Below, in pieces: positions 39,778-50,804 of a stretch of DNA of 64,000 nucleotides. The stretch covers positions 38,022,679-38,086,678 of the forward strand of contig CM055822.1 in the NCBI GenBank assembly GCA_029582265.1, read 5' to 3'. The notes beneath the pieces were generated by a model, which saw only the letters and a program-made list of their open reading frames with translations, ran no database searches and was not told the origin of the DNA. This stretch comes from Zoroaster sp. YZ-2022. Lineage: Eukaryota; Echinodermata; Asteroidea; Forcipulatida; Zoroasteridae. Both the position numbers and the translations under genes were made by a program. Numbering within the stretch: the first letter of the stretch is position 1; every line of letters starts with the position of its first letter.

Positions 39778-40090
39778 TTATTTCTGGGATTGATATATTT
39801 CTGGCGCTTGATATATTTCTGGGGGATTGATATATTTCTGGCGTTTGATATATTTCTGGGATTGATATATTTCTGGCGATTGATATATTTCTGGGATTGA
39901 TATATTTCTGGGATTGATATATTTCTGGGGATTTGATATATTTCTGGGATTGATATATTTCTGGGAATTGATATATTTCTGGCATTTGATATATTTCTGC
40001 CATTTGATATATTTTTTGCATTTGATATATTTCTGCCGTTCGATATATTTCTGGCGTTTGATGTATTTCTGGCGTTTGATATATTTCTGT
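39778..40090 (-). repeat. inverted satellite array, TTGATATATTTCTGG units
   Basis: Same unit as 37755-38106 on the opposite strand, about 20 units. Order of the variable spacers differs from the left array, so the two arrays have evolved independently since the TIRs formed. Confidence 0.9.
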
Positions 40091-40128
40091 AGTTGTCTTT
40101 TTTGCCCCAATGGCCGCCCATAAGATGT

Positions 40129-40535
40129 CTTAACCCCCCGCAGCGTTACACTAAAATGTGAATAAAATAATATTTACTGACGTTATGATGACGTAATTTG
40201 TTTTAGACACTAATTCACATTACGGGCTTCCATATGGTGCATATTTTGTACTGATGTGACGATGCTAAGTATGACATCATCATCGACAACTTTCATGTGT
40301 TAAACATATGGGGTTTTGGCGGAAACAAGAACTAGAGCCTGATCTGACCTTTACTTCCAGTCTAAACAGGAAGTTCAAATTCAACACATTCTAACGCAAA
40401 ATTGATGGGTCTTTTGAATATGAAATTGATATTGTTATAATAAAAAATGATACACCTTTGCAAAATATGATTGACATCATCTATGATAATTTGATTGAAC
40501 CGGAAGTTGATACTAACACCGTGTGTTTGTTCTAA
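40129..40535. other. intron, repeat remnants
   Basis: Begins with the third copy of the ~155-bp repeat (40138-40290). The remainder has AACCGGAAGTTG-type words related to the 34-35 and 42 kb repeats. No gene. Confidence 0.4.
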
Positions 40536-40539
40536 CAAA

Positions 40540-41270
40540 CACTTGAGCTCTAATATATTTTTGTTTTTCTCAAAATCACAATGGGTAAGCTTTGTATTCA
40601 TACATTTTTGTTTTTCTCAAAATCACAAGGGGTAAACCTCGTATTTATATAATTTTGTTTTCATCAGAATCACAAGGGGTGAGCATTGTAATGATATATT
40701 TATGTTTTTAGGGGAAGCCTTGTATTGTTTAAAAAGAAATTTCATCAAAAGCACAAGGGTCTTGTAATTGTTTTTTATATATTTGGTTTTATAAAATTCA
40801 CAAGGGGTAAGCCTTGTACTTTTATTCAATGTTTTCTCATCAAAATCACAAGGGGTAAGCCTTTTTAGTTTTTCTCCCAGCTCTCTCTTCAACATCACAA
40901 TGGGTATTATTTTAGTTTACAAAAGGTGTTTAGCCTTGTATATTTTTCCAGGGGGAAACCTTGTAGTTTGTTCCCAAAATCAAGATAGGCCCTTAGTTTT
41001 CCCTAAATCACATGTGTGTAAACTATGGTTCTCCCTGAACCAAAATCTCACCTAGCGACAGTTGATATACGAGTTACCCGATACGATTCTTTTCAGAACC
41101 TATTCCTCAATCCTCACCTAGTGATAGTTTAGATAAAACACATGGTGTTAACCGAAATGATATCAATAATTCACCATACACAAAGCCTTAAATCTTATAG
41201 TGTAAGCCTTGTAGTTAAAAAATATTTTCTTCAAACTCACATGTGGGTACCGGTAAGCCTTTTAGTTTTA
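40540..41270. repeat. degenerate tandem array around AATCACAAGGGGTAAGCCTT
   Basis: Seven to nine diverged units of 45-60 bp, each TTTTGTTTTTCTCAAAATCA followed by CAAGGGGTAAGC and CTTGTA. Copies are clearest between 40560 and 40930 and become ragged to 41270. Confidence 0.6.
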
Positions 41271-41340
41271 TGTTTTATTATTTATTTTTATTTAACAGTA
41301 CTTTATTACAAAATAAAAACAATATAAAAATACAAGGCTT

Positions 41341-41492
41341 ACCAACCTGTTGGCAAAATAGTGTCTGTCTATAAATTCTCAAACTTGTTGGTATTTCTGA
41401 TTGACATAATTTCTCGGTTCATTTGAGTTTTGTGTCGGTACATTTCCTCCACCCCCACTCTATACAATCCTGGCTACACCACTGGACTTGCC
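41341..41492. repeat. partial copy of the CTGGCTACACCACTG element
   Basis: Shares AACTTGTTGGTATTTCTGA and the terminal CCTGGCTACACCACTG with the fuller copy at 53595-53805. The left terminus is missing. Confidence 0.5.
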
Positions 41493-41607
41493 CCTTGTGG
41501 TTTAGATGATTTTATTTATGGAAAAACAATATAAAAAATACAAACAAATATTAGTATTCCACTTGTGATTTTTTGTAAATCTCCTTTCATTGCAAACAGT
41601 CAAGTGA

Positions 41608-41671
41608 AGCGGTGGTCTGATGGATTAGACGCTTGACATCCACAGGCGATCCCAGTTCGAGTCCCGTGTGT
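41608..41671 (+). repeat. tRNA-like SINE head or tRNA pseudogene
   Basis: A-box-like TGGTCTGATGG, B box AGTTCGAGTCC and a T-run (a polymerase III stop) just downstream. The anticodon-loop position before the anticodon is C, not the invariant U, and the T stem does not pair, so a working tRNA is unlikely. Confidence 0.4.
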
Positions 41672-41699
41672 TTTTTTTCTTTTATTGTGTTGCAATACA

Positions 41700-42654
41700 A
41701 TTGAAACCCTTTATTGAAGTAGGTTTAATTTAACCTGTCTAATACCAACATCTTTGCAGTATCTTAAAGACCCTGAACTATGTCACATTTCGTTCAAAGA
41801 CATGAGCCTAATCTGACCTCTCCTTCCAGTACGGTTACTTCGCAATCTAGCTACAGCTACACACCAAGGTTGCCGGCCACACGCTGTTGCATTACATAAA
41901 ACACTTTCATATTAGCATACAATTTTTCGAAAAAAAATTTGGGTGACGTGTAAAACGTGTATACCGCCCCCGCGTGTCTTGGCTGGTCAAGGGGCATTTA
42001 CTTTCTGTTATGTCTGAAAGGTTATAAGACATCTCGACCCTTGTGACAACTCGACCCACTTTTTTTGCTCGCGCTGCGCGCTTGATGCAGACGATAGAAT
42101 GCCGCGCAACTTAGTATGAATTTGAATTTGAATCGTTTTGCTGAATGAGTCAGGCATTACCTTGAATGAAACAGAAATTTCATGAAATTTGGCAAGGTCA
42201 ACAATAATATTAAATACAATAAAATGCAATCACCTGAATGAACCAGAAGTTATGGCTTGAAGAATTTGAAATTATCTAACTCCTGACCAAAGAAAAGGTA
42301 ATGGCTAAATTTGTTCATAATTGATTACAATTAATGAAATAATGATGAAATATCTAACATTAATCTCAAAGAAATGACGTACCTATCCGGTTTCGACCGG
42401 AAGGAGAGGTCAGATTGGGTCATGTCTGTGTACGAAATGTCACATAATTCAAGATCTGTAAGATGATGCAAAAATTGTTTAAATATCTTTTGTGGTTCAT
42501 GAGATATGATTTTTTGAAATATTAAAATAGGATTTTACTGTATTTCGATATCTGATAACGTCACTGTGACGTCACAACTTTACCTGAAACTGTATGTCAC
42601 AACGTTATTGACAACTGCATGTTATGGTCTAAGTATGTGTCAATTTTGAAGGCC
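41700..42654. other. intron, dispersed repeat of the 34-35 kb family
   Basis: 42385-42575 contains CCGGTTTCGACCGGAAGG and GATATCTGATAACGTCACTG, diverged from the interior of 34040-35573. An inverted TCGAGTTGTCACAAGGG unit is at 42033-42053. No gene. Confidence 0.4.
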
Positions 42655-43112
42655 CTGTGAACTTTGGAACTGTTTTTTTTTGTTCGACAAGTCTCATCGA
42701 GAAGGAGAAGAAAAAACTAGAGCTCATACATGCATTTATTACTTCTAGGCTGGATTATTGTAACAGTTTACTATATGGTATCCCTGACACTCGTATCAGT
42801 CAACTTCAGCGTATTCAAAATGCTTGTGCTCGGCCAGTATTATTTAGTCTTCATTGGCTTCCTGTTAGATACCACATTCAGTTTGCCTGTTTTAGTTAGA
42901 AATGCTAGTACTGTAATTAAATTTAAAAGTCTGTTAAAGACACACCTTTTTAATGTAGCTTTTAACGGTTGAAATTGTAATTGTTTTATCATTTTTGATT
43001 TTGATTTTACCTAGGCTATGTGTAATTTTATAATTTTTAATTTTTATATAATCCTTCTTTAAATTGTGATGCGCATCTGAACATTTCTGTATGGAACTTG
43101 CGCAATATAAAT

Positions 43113-43155
<43 letters not shown>

Positions 43156-43157
43156 CA
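42655..43157 (+). pseudogene. CR1/L2-like LINE 3' fragment with (ATT)n tail
   Basis: Translation pieces: LIHAFITSRLDYCNSLLYGI, RISQLQRIQNACAR, LHWLPVRYHIQF, FKSLLKTHLFNVAF. Internal deletion and frame changes are present. The 3' end reads GCGCAATATAAATG followed by a TTA/ATT microsatellite (43113-43157). Confidence 0.7.
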
Positions 43158-43159
43158 AA

Positions 43160-44320
43160 CATAATTTTTAAAAGATAAGTTGTCACTAATCACTTTATTT
43201 ACAGAACTCATATTCAAATTCCCTATGGTTTTTGAGATAGAATTTTTTTCTAAACCCGCCGCCAGAGAGCGCTGTGAAAAGCGATGACGTCACCAGTTAC
43301 ATTTTTGAAAATGTCACATGTCAACAGCAATTTCTTCCACAGAAGGCACGCCCAAAAACCATATCATGTTGGCTGCAGACCCTATAAAAGTGCTTCAGAA
43401 TATTTTTTCACTTAAACTTCCGGTTTCGACAAAATAATTGATCCTTTCTGGGATGGCATCGTAATAATAATTACACTGATAGCAATTAGACAAAACTGCG
43501 TCTAATAATAGCAGATAAAAATATACATCATACCAAATTCATTATGACTATGAGGACTGGCCGACTGGAAGAAGAGAATAGAATAAGAATAAGACGTAGG
43601 CCTACGGAATAGACAACAAGTAATCGTGCTATTATATATTTAAATAAACTTAGGCCTACCCGCAGGGGTACCGGGCATGCGTACGCACCCCCAAATTCCC
43701 ACAATAGTCGAAGTTCAGATTCCTTTTTTCAAAACGAAAATCGAAAAAGAAATATTGAAAAAGCCGCCACTTAAAATCCCACCAGTTTCAATATAGGCTA
43801 TATTTCAAACTTTTCTACCCCCTTCTGTACGGGTATGCATGAATATTATTAACAAAATGTTTAAATTGTAAGTGCCAAGATGTACATTTTATCTTATCTT
43901 TCATGGTTCTTAGTAATGTGGGAGGCTTGGAAGGGACGGAAACCACAAGATTTGTACCTTATGGGAACTGTTTCAAAAACGCCCCTCGAATCCGTCACTG
44001 ATACATAATAGTTCTTAGTGTCAGATCAGACAACCATTGAAGTGCTTAGGCAGTGTGTTGTTAATCTCCATTGTTGCAAATCCACGAGTGAAATGAAATC
44101 GAACAATGGCAGACGGGACTCATTGTGACATTCTATAGACGTCGACGGTCGGAGGGGTTGGAGCTTGGGGCGGAGTCAGCAAAGCAGAGCTTTTCATTGG
44201 CCAAGACCTTAATGACAGTCGTACGTACGTGCAAAACGCATGAACACTAGTAATAGTGTCAAGTTTGAAGGCTCTGTGAACTTTGTTTGATAAGTCTGAT
44301 CGAGAAGAAGAAAAAAACCG
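43160..44320. other. intron, no gene recognised
   Basis: Contains another diverged piece of the ACTTCCGGTTTCGAC repeat (43420-43440) and a GAAGAAGAGAATAGAATAAG patch. Nothing coding. Confidence 0.4.
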
Positions 44321-44324
44321 AACA

Positions 44325-44465
44325 ATATCAAGAGGTGTTCGAGCTGTTGCACGAACACCTAAAAACCGAACAGTTTCAAAGAGGTGTTCGCGCTGTCGCA
44401 CGAACACCTAAAAAAATGAACAATTTCAAGAGGTGTTCGTGCTGTCGCACGAATGCTTAAAAATA
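44325..44465. repeat. three tandem hairpin units, AGGTGTTCG...CGAACACCT
   Basis: Each unit holds a 9-bp stem (AGGTGTTCG / CGAACACCT, the last with changes) around a 10-12-bp GCTGT-GCA loop, followed by AAAAA and a GAACAATTTCAAG-like link. The stem sequence equals the terminal motif of the relic at 34040-35573. Confidence 0.65.
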
Positions 44466-44989
44466 ATCGAACGAAAACAATAGGCTTTCGCTACCTGGCC
44501 AAAACCCTAATAATAAACAGTTAAATAATGAATGGTATCATCTCAAGAGTAATGGACAAAACTAACTAAAATACTAAAAGTTCAATAAGGCTAATTTGGT
44601 ATTTGGTCTTGACTCAATATGTACCAGAAAGTTAAAGAGACAATATCGTCATATCGACGAACGTTCATACCCCTATGTGAAAAAGTCGTTTAAAAACAGC
44701 GCGGCGGAATAGATCCAGCAATATTGGCTGCGATTGGACATCATTTCATAGCACACAAAAAATTTAAAAAATTTTAAAATTTAAAAATTTAAAAAAATAA
44801 AAATGCCCGACGCGCGGGTCTGAGACGACGCGCGCAGAGACCAGAAACCGGAGACTTGTTTTTGAGCCTAATAAGAACAACCGCACTATTATTTCACTAA
44901 CAAAACAATATCGTTCAATGCAACTCTGTACAAACCTACAAGTAATTGAGATTTCCTATACATTAAACAATGGTGGATTGGATAAGAAA

Positions 44990-45295
44990 GATTATGTTTA
45001 CGGGTAACACAATGTGAAATCATCTCTTCTTAGACTTGTGGTTCTGTTAAGAACTGGTAGTGAAAATAATTCTCGACGTTTCGAACACGTGCTCTATCCG
45101 TCTTCAGGATGATGCTGGACTGCTACTGAAGCTGTGGCTTAAATCCTGCCGGGATGCTGGTTTTAGTGGGGGACCAGATGACCAGGATCGTTAATATAGA
45201 AACCGATGTGTTGAGTAACTGTGTCATGTCTGCGGATTTCAAAGGATTCTCTCATGGAGTTTGAAAGTGGACATCTGCTTTTCTGCTTTCTAAAT
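44990..45295 (-). mobile_element. fragment of a second Penelope-like family
   Basis: The minus-strand translation near 45160-45270 gives SMRESFEIRRHDTVTQHI and FYINDPGHLVP, matching the C-terminal end of Penelope endonucleases. It is followed by CCTGAAGACGGATAGAGCAC and CGAAACGTCGAG in the terminal repeat. Its sequence is distinct from the copies at 4-24 kb. Confidence 0.6.
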
Positions 45296-45947
45296 AGGCA
45301 AAAAAAAACAAAAAAAACAAAACAAAAAAAACAACAACAACAACCAGATAGAACGTTTCAGAAAATGCAGTTTTCTAGAAAGCAGAAAACTTTTTGAACT
45401 CGATAATTCTCTAACTCGACGTGGGTGCCAAAAGGTGACAAGTCGGGTGCAGTATACTTAGGTGCGATGAGTTTAGCAAACTTCCAGATGATGCGATAAT
45501 TGTGTTTGTGTTAGTCCAACTATTATGGACACCGTCTCTGTATATGTACACTGAAACGGAGTCCAATATAAACCCGAAGGTCGGTACCGGCACAGTTTCA
45601 TTTCCTAATTTATTGAAATTTTACCGTGTGAGGCGGCTGCAACTCGGCACTAGAATTCCATGACCAACTATAATGACTGGCGCTAAGATTTCAATTTCAA
45701 AATATAATTTTCACGAAAGAAATCCAGATGTTATGTTAAAGAAATCATAGAGTCTCAATAGCTGTTCGTCATTTCAAAGTCTATAAACGCAAACCTACGA
45801 TCCTGTATGAAGTTGCACCCTCATGTAGAACCGCCCGTGGACTTACACAAACGCATCTTAAAAGGAATTGCACACATTGAGTATTTAGATAAGTTAAAGA
45901 AACAAAAAAGATCATGGTCTATTATTCTTTATTATTTTCCCCTTCAG
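45296..45947. other. end of the heat-shock gene intron
   Basis: A-rich low-complexity tract (45300-45345), then unassigned sequence up to a pyrimidine-rich acceptor (TTTTCCCCTTCAG, 45935-45947). Confidence 0.5.
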
Positions 45948-46159
45948 GGAAGCATGATGCTCGCCCAGACCACCCCGGTGAGAGCGGCTCTGTCTCCCGC
46001 GAGTTCACCCGTCGCTACCCGCTAGGAGATGACATCGATCCAGACACTGTTGCCTCATCCATAAATGCAGACAAGGAGCTGACCATCACAGCTCAGAAGA
46101 AGGTGGCTGAGGGTGAGCCGCGTGTGATCGATATTGAGGTCGCTGGCGATGACCAGTAG
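45948..46159 (+). CDS. small heat-shock protein, exon 2
   Basis: Begins after acceptor CCCCTTCAG and completes the codon left by exon 1. It encodes KHDARPDHPGESGSVSREFTRRYPL (within 20: GSVSREFTRRYPLGDD), the GSxSREFxRxY strand typical of the alpha-crystallin domain. Next is ASSINADKELTITAQKK, the counterpart of the A-x-x-x-n-G-v-L motif, then a short tail with an I-x-I motif (IDI) before GDDQ-stop. The two exons total 684 bp, exactly 228 codons. A nested MITE pair lies just downstream, probably in or near the 3' UTR. Confidence 0.85.
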
Positions 46160-46272
46160 TGTCCACTTGGCAGGAAACGGATGAGCTTTTTAGTACAGCA
46201 GTTTAAGCTAATACAACTAGAGAAAGTACCTTGATTTACTAAAAGGGAAGGTACAGCATTGGTATTTGGTTA

Positions 46273-46906
46273 GGTGAGCGGTCCCATTAGGGCCCATTGA
46301 GCAATTGTTAAACTATTGGCACAAGCTATTCATTTAGCTGGCGTCATTCGTTTACCAGATTCAAAAGCAATGGTTATGCATGGAACAGCTTTTGGAAGCA
46401 GACAAAAGTGATAACTGACCAGCGGCGTAGCCAGGACTGTTTCAGTGGGGGAGGGAGGGGGGGGGGGAACAGGGGGAATTGCTTCTCAGTGAGAGGGAGG
46501 AGGCCCCAGGTGGTATGTTTTTTTTCCCTTTTCTGTTTTTTGGGGCACTGTGAGGATTTTGCGTGGGGGAACCTGGAGGGGGGGGACCTGGAAATTTGTG
46601 GGGGGAACGTGCCCCCCCCCCCCCGTGGCTACGCTGCTGTAACTGACGGTCCTAATACCTACAAAACAGCTACTGTAGTCTGGAACATCAATGGCACTGC
46701 CACTGCTAATCCTTCACTAATCCTCCCTACACAATAGGCAGTAATCCCATAATAGCCCTTTTGTCTGACCCAGGAGGGCCAGTTCAGCTGAGTGCATTCA
46801 AGCGTTGACAAAACTATCCTTTCAATCGTTCGACAGTTGAATCGTCATTCAATTGTCATTCAGTAATTTAACGATTGCTCAGTGGGCCCTAATGGGACCG
46901 CTCGCC
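46273..46906. mobile_element. Harbinger-like MITE carrying a nested hAT MITE
   Basis: Ends of about 38 bp are inverted copies beginning GGTGAGCGGTCCCATTAGGG (left) and GGCGAGCGGTCCCATTAGGG (right, inverted). TTA flanks both sides (46270-46272, 46907-46909), the PIF/Harbinger 3-bp duplication. The 220-bp element at 46420-46639 sits inside, giving a clear order of insertion. Confidence 0.65.
46420..46639. mobile_element. hAT-type MITE, nested
   Basis: Starts CAGCGGCGTAGCCAG, ends GTGGCTACGCTGCTG, and is flanked by the exact 8-bp repeat TAACTGAC (46412-46419, 46640-46647). The interior is G-rich on the left and ends in a C-run. Termini are related to those at 53595-53805. Confidence 0.75.
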
Positions 46907-47086
46907 TTACGTACTTTCATTTCAACCCTTATATTCACGAAATATATCATAAAACAAACCTTTAAGAGTTTCATCACAATAGATGCTCATGGTTGGTGAG
47001 AAAACGATGATAACTTTAACAAGTTTTTTAATGTTTTTTGTTTTTAAAAAGGTTGTTAGACAGCAACAATAATGTAAATTCTTTTA

Positions 47087-47341
47087 GGCACCTTATCAAA
47101 ACTATTCCGGGATAACTTGCGGGGAGATTTCCCTGCAGTTGATTTTTTCAACCTGCAAAGTATCCCCAAGCAGTCCAAATATATTGCGGATAAGTTATAA
47201 ACATATTGTGGGTAAATGTGTGCTCTGTATCGGGGAAAAATCTATCTAGGAAAAGAATCCACCCGCAACGTTTCCACAATGATATAATCTTTGCGGAAAA
47301 CTTTCCTGCAACTTATTCCGGAATAGTTTTGAGAAGGTGCC
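47087..47341. mobile_element. Harbinger-like MITE
   Basis: The 255-bp element has inverted ends of about 35 bp starting GGCACCTTATCAAAACTATT (left) and GGCACCTTCTCAAAACTATT (right, inverted). Flanked by TTA at 47084-47086 and 47342-47344. Confidence 0.65.
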
Positions 47342-47488
47342 TTAGATGAATGAACTTCAGACAAAATAATGTCTTAGGATGAACTTCAGACGAAATAATG
47401 TCTTAGGATGATTGATATGTGTACCAATTAACTTGACACCAAATAAGTTTTAGATACTGTTTGTACCTTCCCTTTAAATGTTTGCTTA

Positions 47489-47712
47489 AAGGGACAGTAT
47501 CGTCACGATCAGAGCAGACTTTCAACAGGGCATGGAATCAGTGTCCTAGTATACTAGTATACTAGAAGAACACAGTGACTGAAATTTAGTGGCTCATTTA
47601 TACAGCATCAACGGTAATATGACCTTATCTAAGGGGTATTTTCAGTCATTGATTTAATCTAAAACTAGCACTCCTATTCCATGCCCTGATGATCGTGACG
47701 ATACTGTCCCTT
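47489..47712. mobile_element. TA-flanked MITE, AAGGGACAGTATCGTCACG family
   Basis: Perfect inverted ends of about 23 bp starting AAGGGACAGTATCGTCACGA, with TA on both sides (47487-47488, 47713-47714). Partial copies at 18066-18140 and 49366-49500. A TA duplication would fit Tc1/mariner-type mobilisation, but the termini do not start with CA. Confidence 0.6.
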
Positions 47713-47714
47713 TA

Positions 47715-49365
47715 AATGGAAACTCCCATCATTATGTTTCATATAAGTTTAAAATGTGAGTATAATTATAGGCCTGTCAATTTTGAAAATCCAAACAAAT
47801 TAATTTTAATACATCTTCAAATTTAATAATTATTTAAGATAAACAGATCAAAAAGTGGAGCTGGTTGAAACAGTCTCTGGAGAAAACCTTGGAGACACGG
47901 ACCCCTTTTATGTGACGTCATCTACGCTGTTCATACAACACTGAATAGGTTTACGTTTACTCTCGGCACTAAAATTCACTTGAATTCTGTGTTGTGTTAT
48001 GGCGAACGCAACCATAAACCATAAACGTGATCAAGTTCCCCCTGTATGCGGTGCACCCATGCAGATTCACAATATAGATATTGAATAAGAAAAACAAAAT
48101 GCATATGGTTCATACACCTTGACATGATCTTGATCGTGATTGGTGTACTAATCGGGTGGTGGCTAATCTAATTGGTCAATCCAAGCATGATTGACAGGGA
48201 AGGCCGAAATGGTCACCTCTTTTTTAATGGGAGCACCTCAAACAAAAATGATCTCTAAGGAAGATACCATCACCAGCTTTACACTAAGTATGAAATTAAA
48301 ATTCGATCATTTGGTTATTTTTCTATTGCCATTACTATACCTTACCTATAAGCAGAAAGGCTGTATGTAGTAGTTACTATTTCTATAAGTGAATGATTCA
48401 AAGATGAAATTTCTCACGGATAATGCAATTTACATTTATGTCACCGAATAGGTTATGTTTGACTTACCAATTATAATTTACATTCTGCCTTTAAGTAAAA
48501 TTAATAGGCTTTTTGAGCAGTTTTTATTTTCTATAAGTGATTCAGAGTTGAAAGTCATCACGGATAAAATGCAGTTTACATTTATGTCACAGGTTAGGCC
48601 TAGGCCTATACAATATTAAGCACCGTTTTTCCTGATGCCCCGCCCACTGAAACTAACTCAGTCATGTGTGGAGTCTTTGTATAATCATAGAGCCTATGGT
48701 ACAATGTCGTCAGTGATCACGTTACCAGTGTACGGGGGATATACACGGGGGATATACACCCAAATTCACGAAGTATATTACAAAGTATAATTATTATATA
48801 TAATGATATGATAAACAACGTGTATGGTTCACACACCTGGATATGATGTTGGCCGTGATTGGGCAATCCAGGCATGATTGACAGGCCAATAATGGTGCAC
48901 TCTAAATATGACATTGTTCATTCAAACCTGATTTACACAATTACCGAAATGTTATCTAAAAGCTAACTTGATGGGAAGTTGGTAAAGGTACACATTAATC
49001 ATGCACGAACAATTGTCCTGTATGAAAAAAGTCAAAAATGCCAGACGAGAACTTTCTGCTCTAAGTGTTTTCTGAAAAGGGAACTGTGAATGTTTGTTTA
49101 CGCTTGAGTTAGTATAGATTTGAGCTGCAGCTTTTCCCATGACTTTTAAACTCTGAAGCTCAAATGTTTGTTAATATATAGGCATATATGCTGATCTTGA
49201 TTTAAATAAAGCAAATAGTGATGTTAATATAGGGCAACTCACCCAATGTAAACAACATGGCAGATGGAATTAAACACTAACTGCCCTTTTGGTGTTTTTT
49301 AACATCCCAGTTGTATTGCATGTAAGAAACAGTTTTTACCAACAATGTTGTACCTTCTCTTAAAG
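47715..49365. other. non-coding with two internal duplications
   Basis: A segment of about 140 bp is duplicated (48075-48225 and 48780-48900; shared CATGATTGACAGG). A second of about 75 bp is also duplicated (48385-48460 and 48530-48590; shared TTTACATTTATGTCAC). No gene. Confidence 0.45.
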
Positions 49366-49500
49366 GGACAATATAGTCACGATCAACAGGGCATGGAATC
49401 GGAGTGATAGTTTCAGATTAACTTAGTGACTGAAAATAATACCCCACATGATAAGGTCATATTACCGTTGCTGCTGCATAACTGAGCCAATAAATGTTTT
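49366..49500. repeat. half copy of the AAGGGACA MITE
   Basis: Begins AAGGGACAATATAGTCACGA and includes GGCATGGAATCGGAGTG and GATAAGGTCATATTACCG as in 47489-47712, but lacks the second terminus. Confidence 0.5.
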
Positions 49501-50800
49501 CATCTTAAACTCGTACACCGATTCACTCGTAAAAGATTCAATTTCATGTTAATTCTTATTTTATAATACAAAAATAACCTAATAAGATACGTTGATACTA
49601 AAAAAGAAATAAATTTCAATTGAATAATAGATTCTATCGTGTTTTCGTCGCTTTAAATTGCCATTTTTATGTAATAGCAATAGCTTTAGCTTAAATTGAT
49701 TGTGCGCCATTAGAAATGCATACATGGACCTATAAGAATAAAGAGATATGTAGAGAAACCATTCTGAGACAGTTTCAGCTTATTTTGTTGAGTTTTTAAT
49801 GAGAACAAATGTATTTGTATTCTAATGTGGACAAATAAATCACGGCTATGATGCATTTCAAATGTGTAATACATTTCACGTTCTCTCAATAAAATTGACA
49901 GCTTGTCAGACAGAATAATTTCTCAGGATGTTTAGTACCTTCACAAATTTCACATCAAGTAAGTTTTCAGATTATAATTCAGGAATTTTGTAATCGGATA
50001 AATACAAATGGTCTACACTCCCTTTTACAATGCTTATGTCAACTATTTTGTGAAACATCTTTTTAGTAAGTACCGTAATTCGCCCTTTTTTTAACCAAGA
50101 AAACAGCAATAAATTAATAAAAATAATTATTCAAAAAATGCCCATAAAATAAGTTCAAGTACTGACTATAGTGGTTGACAAAAGCACGGTCGATTACTTT
50201 TCATATTATGCGTGCTCAACACTAACGACCATGGTCGAAAAACCAACAAAATATCAACGGTAAGTATGCTTATCCATCTTCCAAATACCATAGCTGTAGC
50301 TTTGTATTAAACCTTCTACACAAGAACCTGATTTACCTTTCTGAACGCACCGATTTTATTCTATGTATGGTTGGGTGGTGGTGTTGGTGGTTAACTGTAA
50401 TTACAAAAGACAAAATACTTAAATAAATAACAATTCTACATGAAGACATCATAAATCATCAATTAATTAATATACCTAGATGCGTTTGAGCCTGCGCTAG
50501 ACACGTATGTAAACAATCATTTGACCAAGCACATGGAAAGTTTTACCTAGTAACGACAATTTCTGATTGCAAATAAACTTAACAAATCATTATGAATATG
50601 ATAATTTCTGACTTTACATAAATCTGCATGCTTATCGATTGTGTTGGAATCTGGAACTACATGAATTTGGGACTTTAGAACTGATCTTATCTCACAATAA
50701 TTGGGACTTAAATTCAGGACATGTCAATATTGTTTACCAAAATTGCAGAGAAACATTTAAGACTGCAAACTTATCTTATTATGTCGGAAAGATACGATGT
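49501..50800. other. non-coding, no gene recognised
   Basis: AT-rich sequence with no domain, exon or transposon end that I could support. Confidence 0.4.
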
Positions 50801-50804
50801 TTTA

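Larger units (their letters stand above)
37723..40122. mobile_element. 2.4 kb DNA transposon with satellite arrays inside its TIRs
   Basis: The terminal inverted repeats begin TATGGGCGGCCATTGGGGCA, continue with AAAAGACAACTACAG and then with a tandem array (37755-38106 left, 39778-40090 right, inverted). They close with a CGCCAGTAGAGGGCGCTGTG block on the inner side, for about 410 and 380 bp in total. The exact 6-bp repeat AGATGT (37717-37722 and 40123-40128) flanks it. A 6-bp duplication is reported for IS3EU, Dada and Polinton elements; I cannot choose. The interior holds one exon-like frame (38297-38949) and no recognised transposase. Confidence 0.7.

Noticed and set aside
45807..46025. 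Frame joining intron sequence to exon 2 in another phase
   Set aside because: The alpha-crystallin strand is read only in the frame that follows the acceptor at 45947. This frame is chance.
47489..47712. Assignment of the AAGGGACA MITE to Tc1/mariner, as source of the TACATGTA footprints
   Set aside because: It is flanked by TA, but its ends start with AA, not CA, so excision would not leave TACATGTA.
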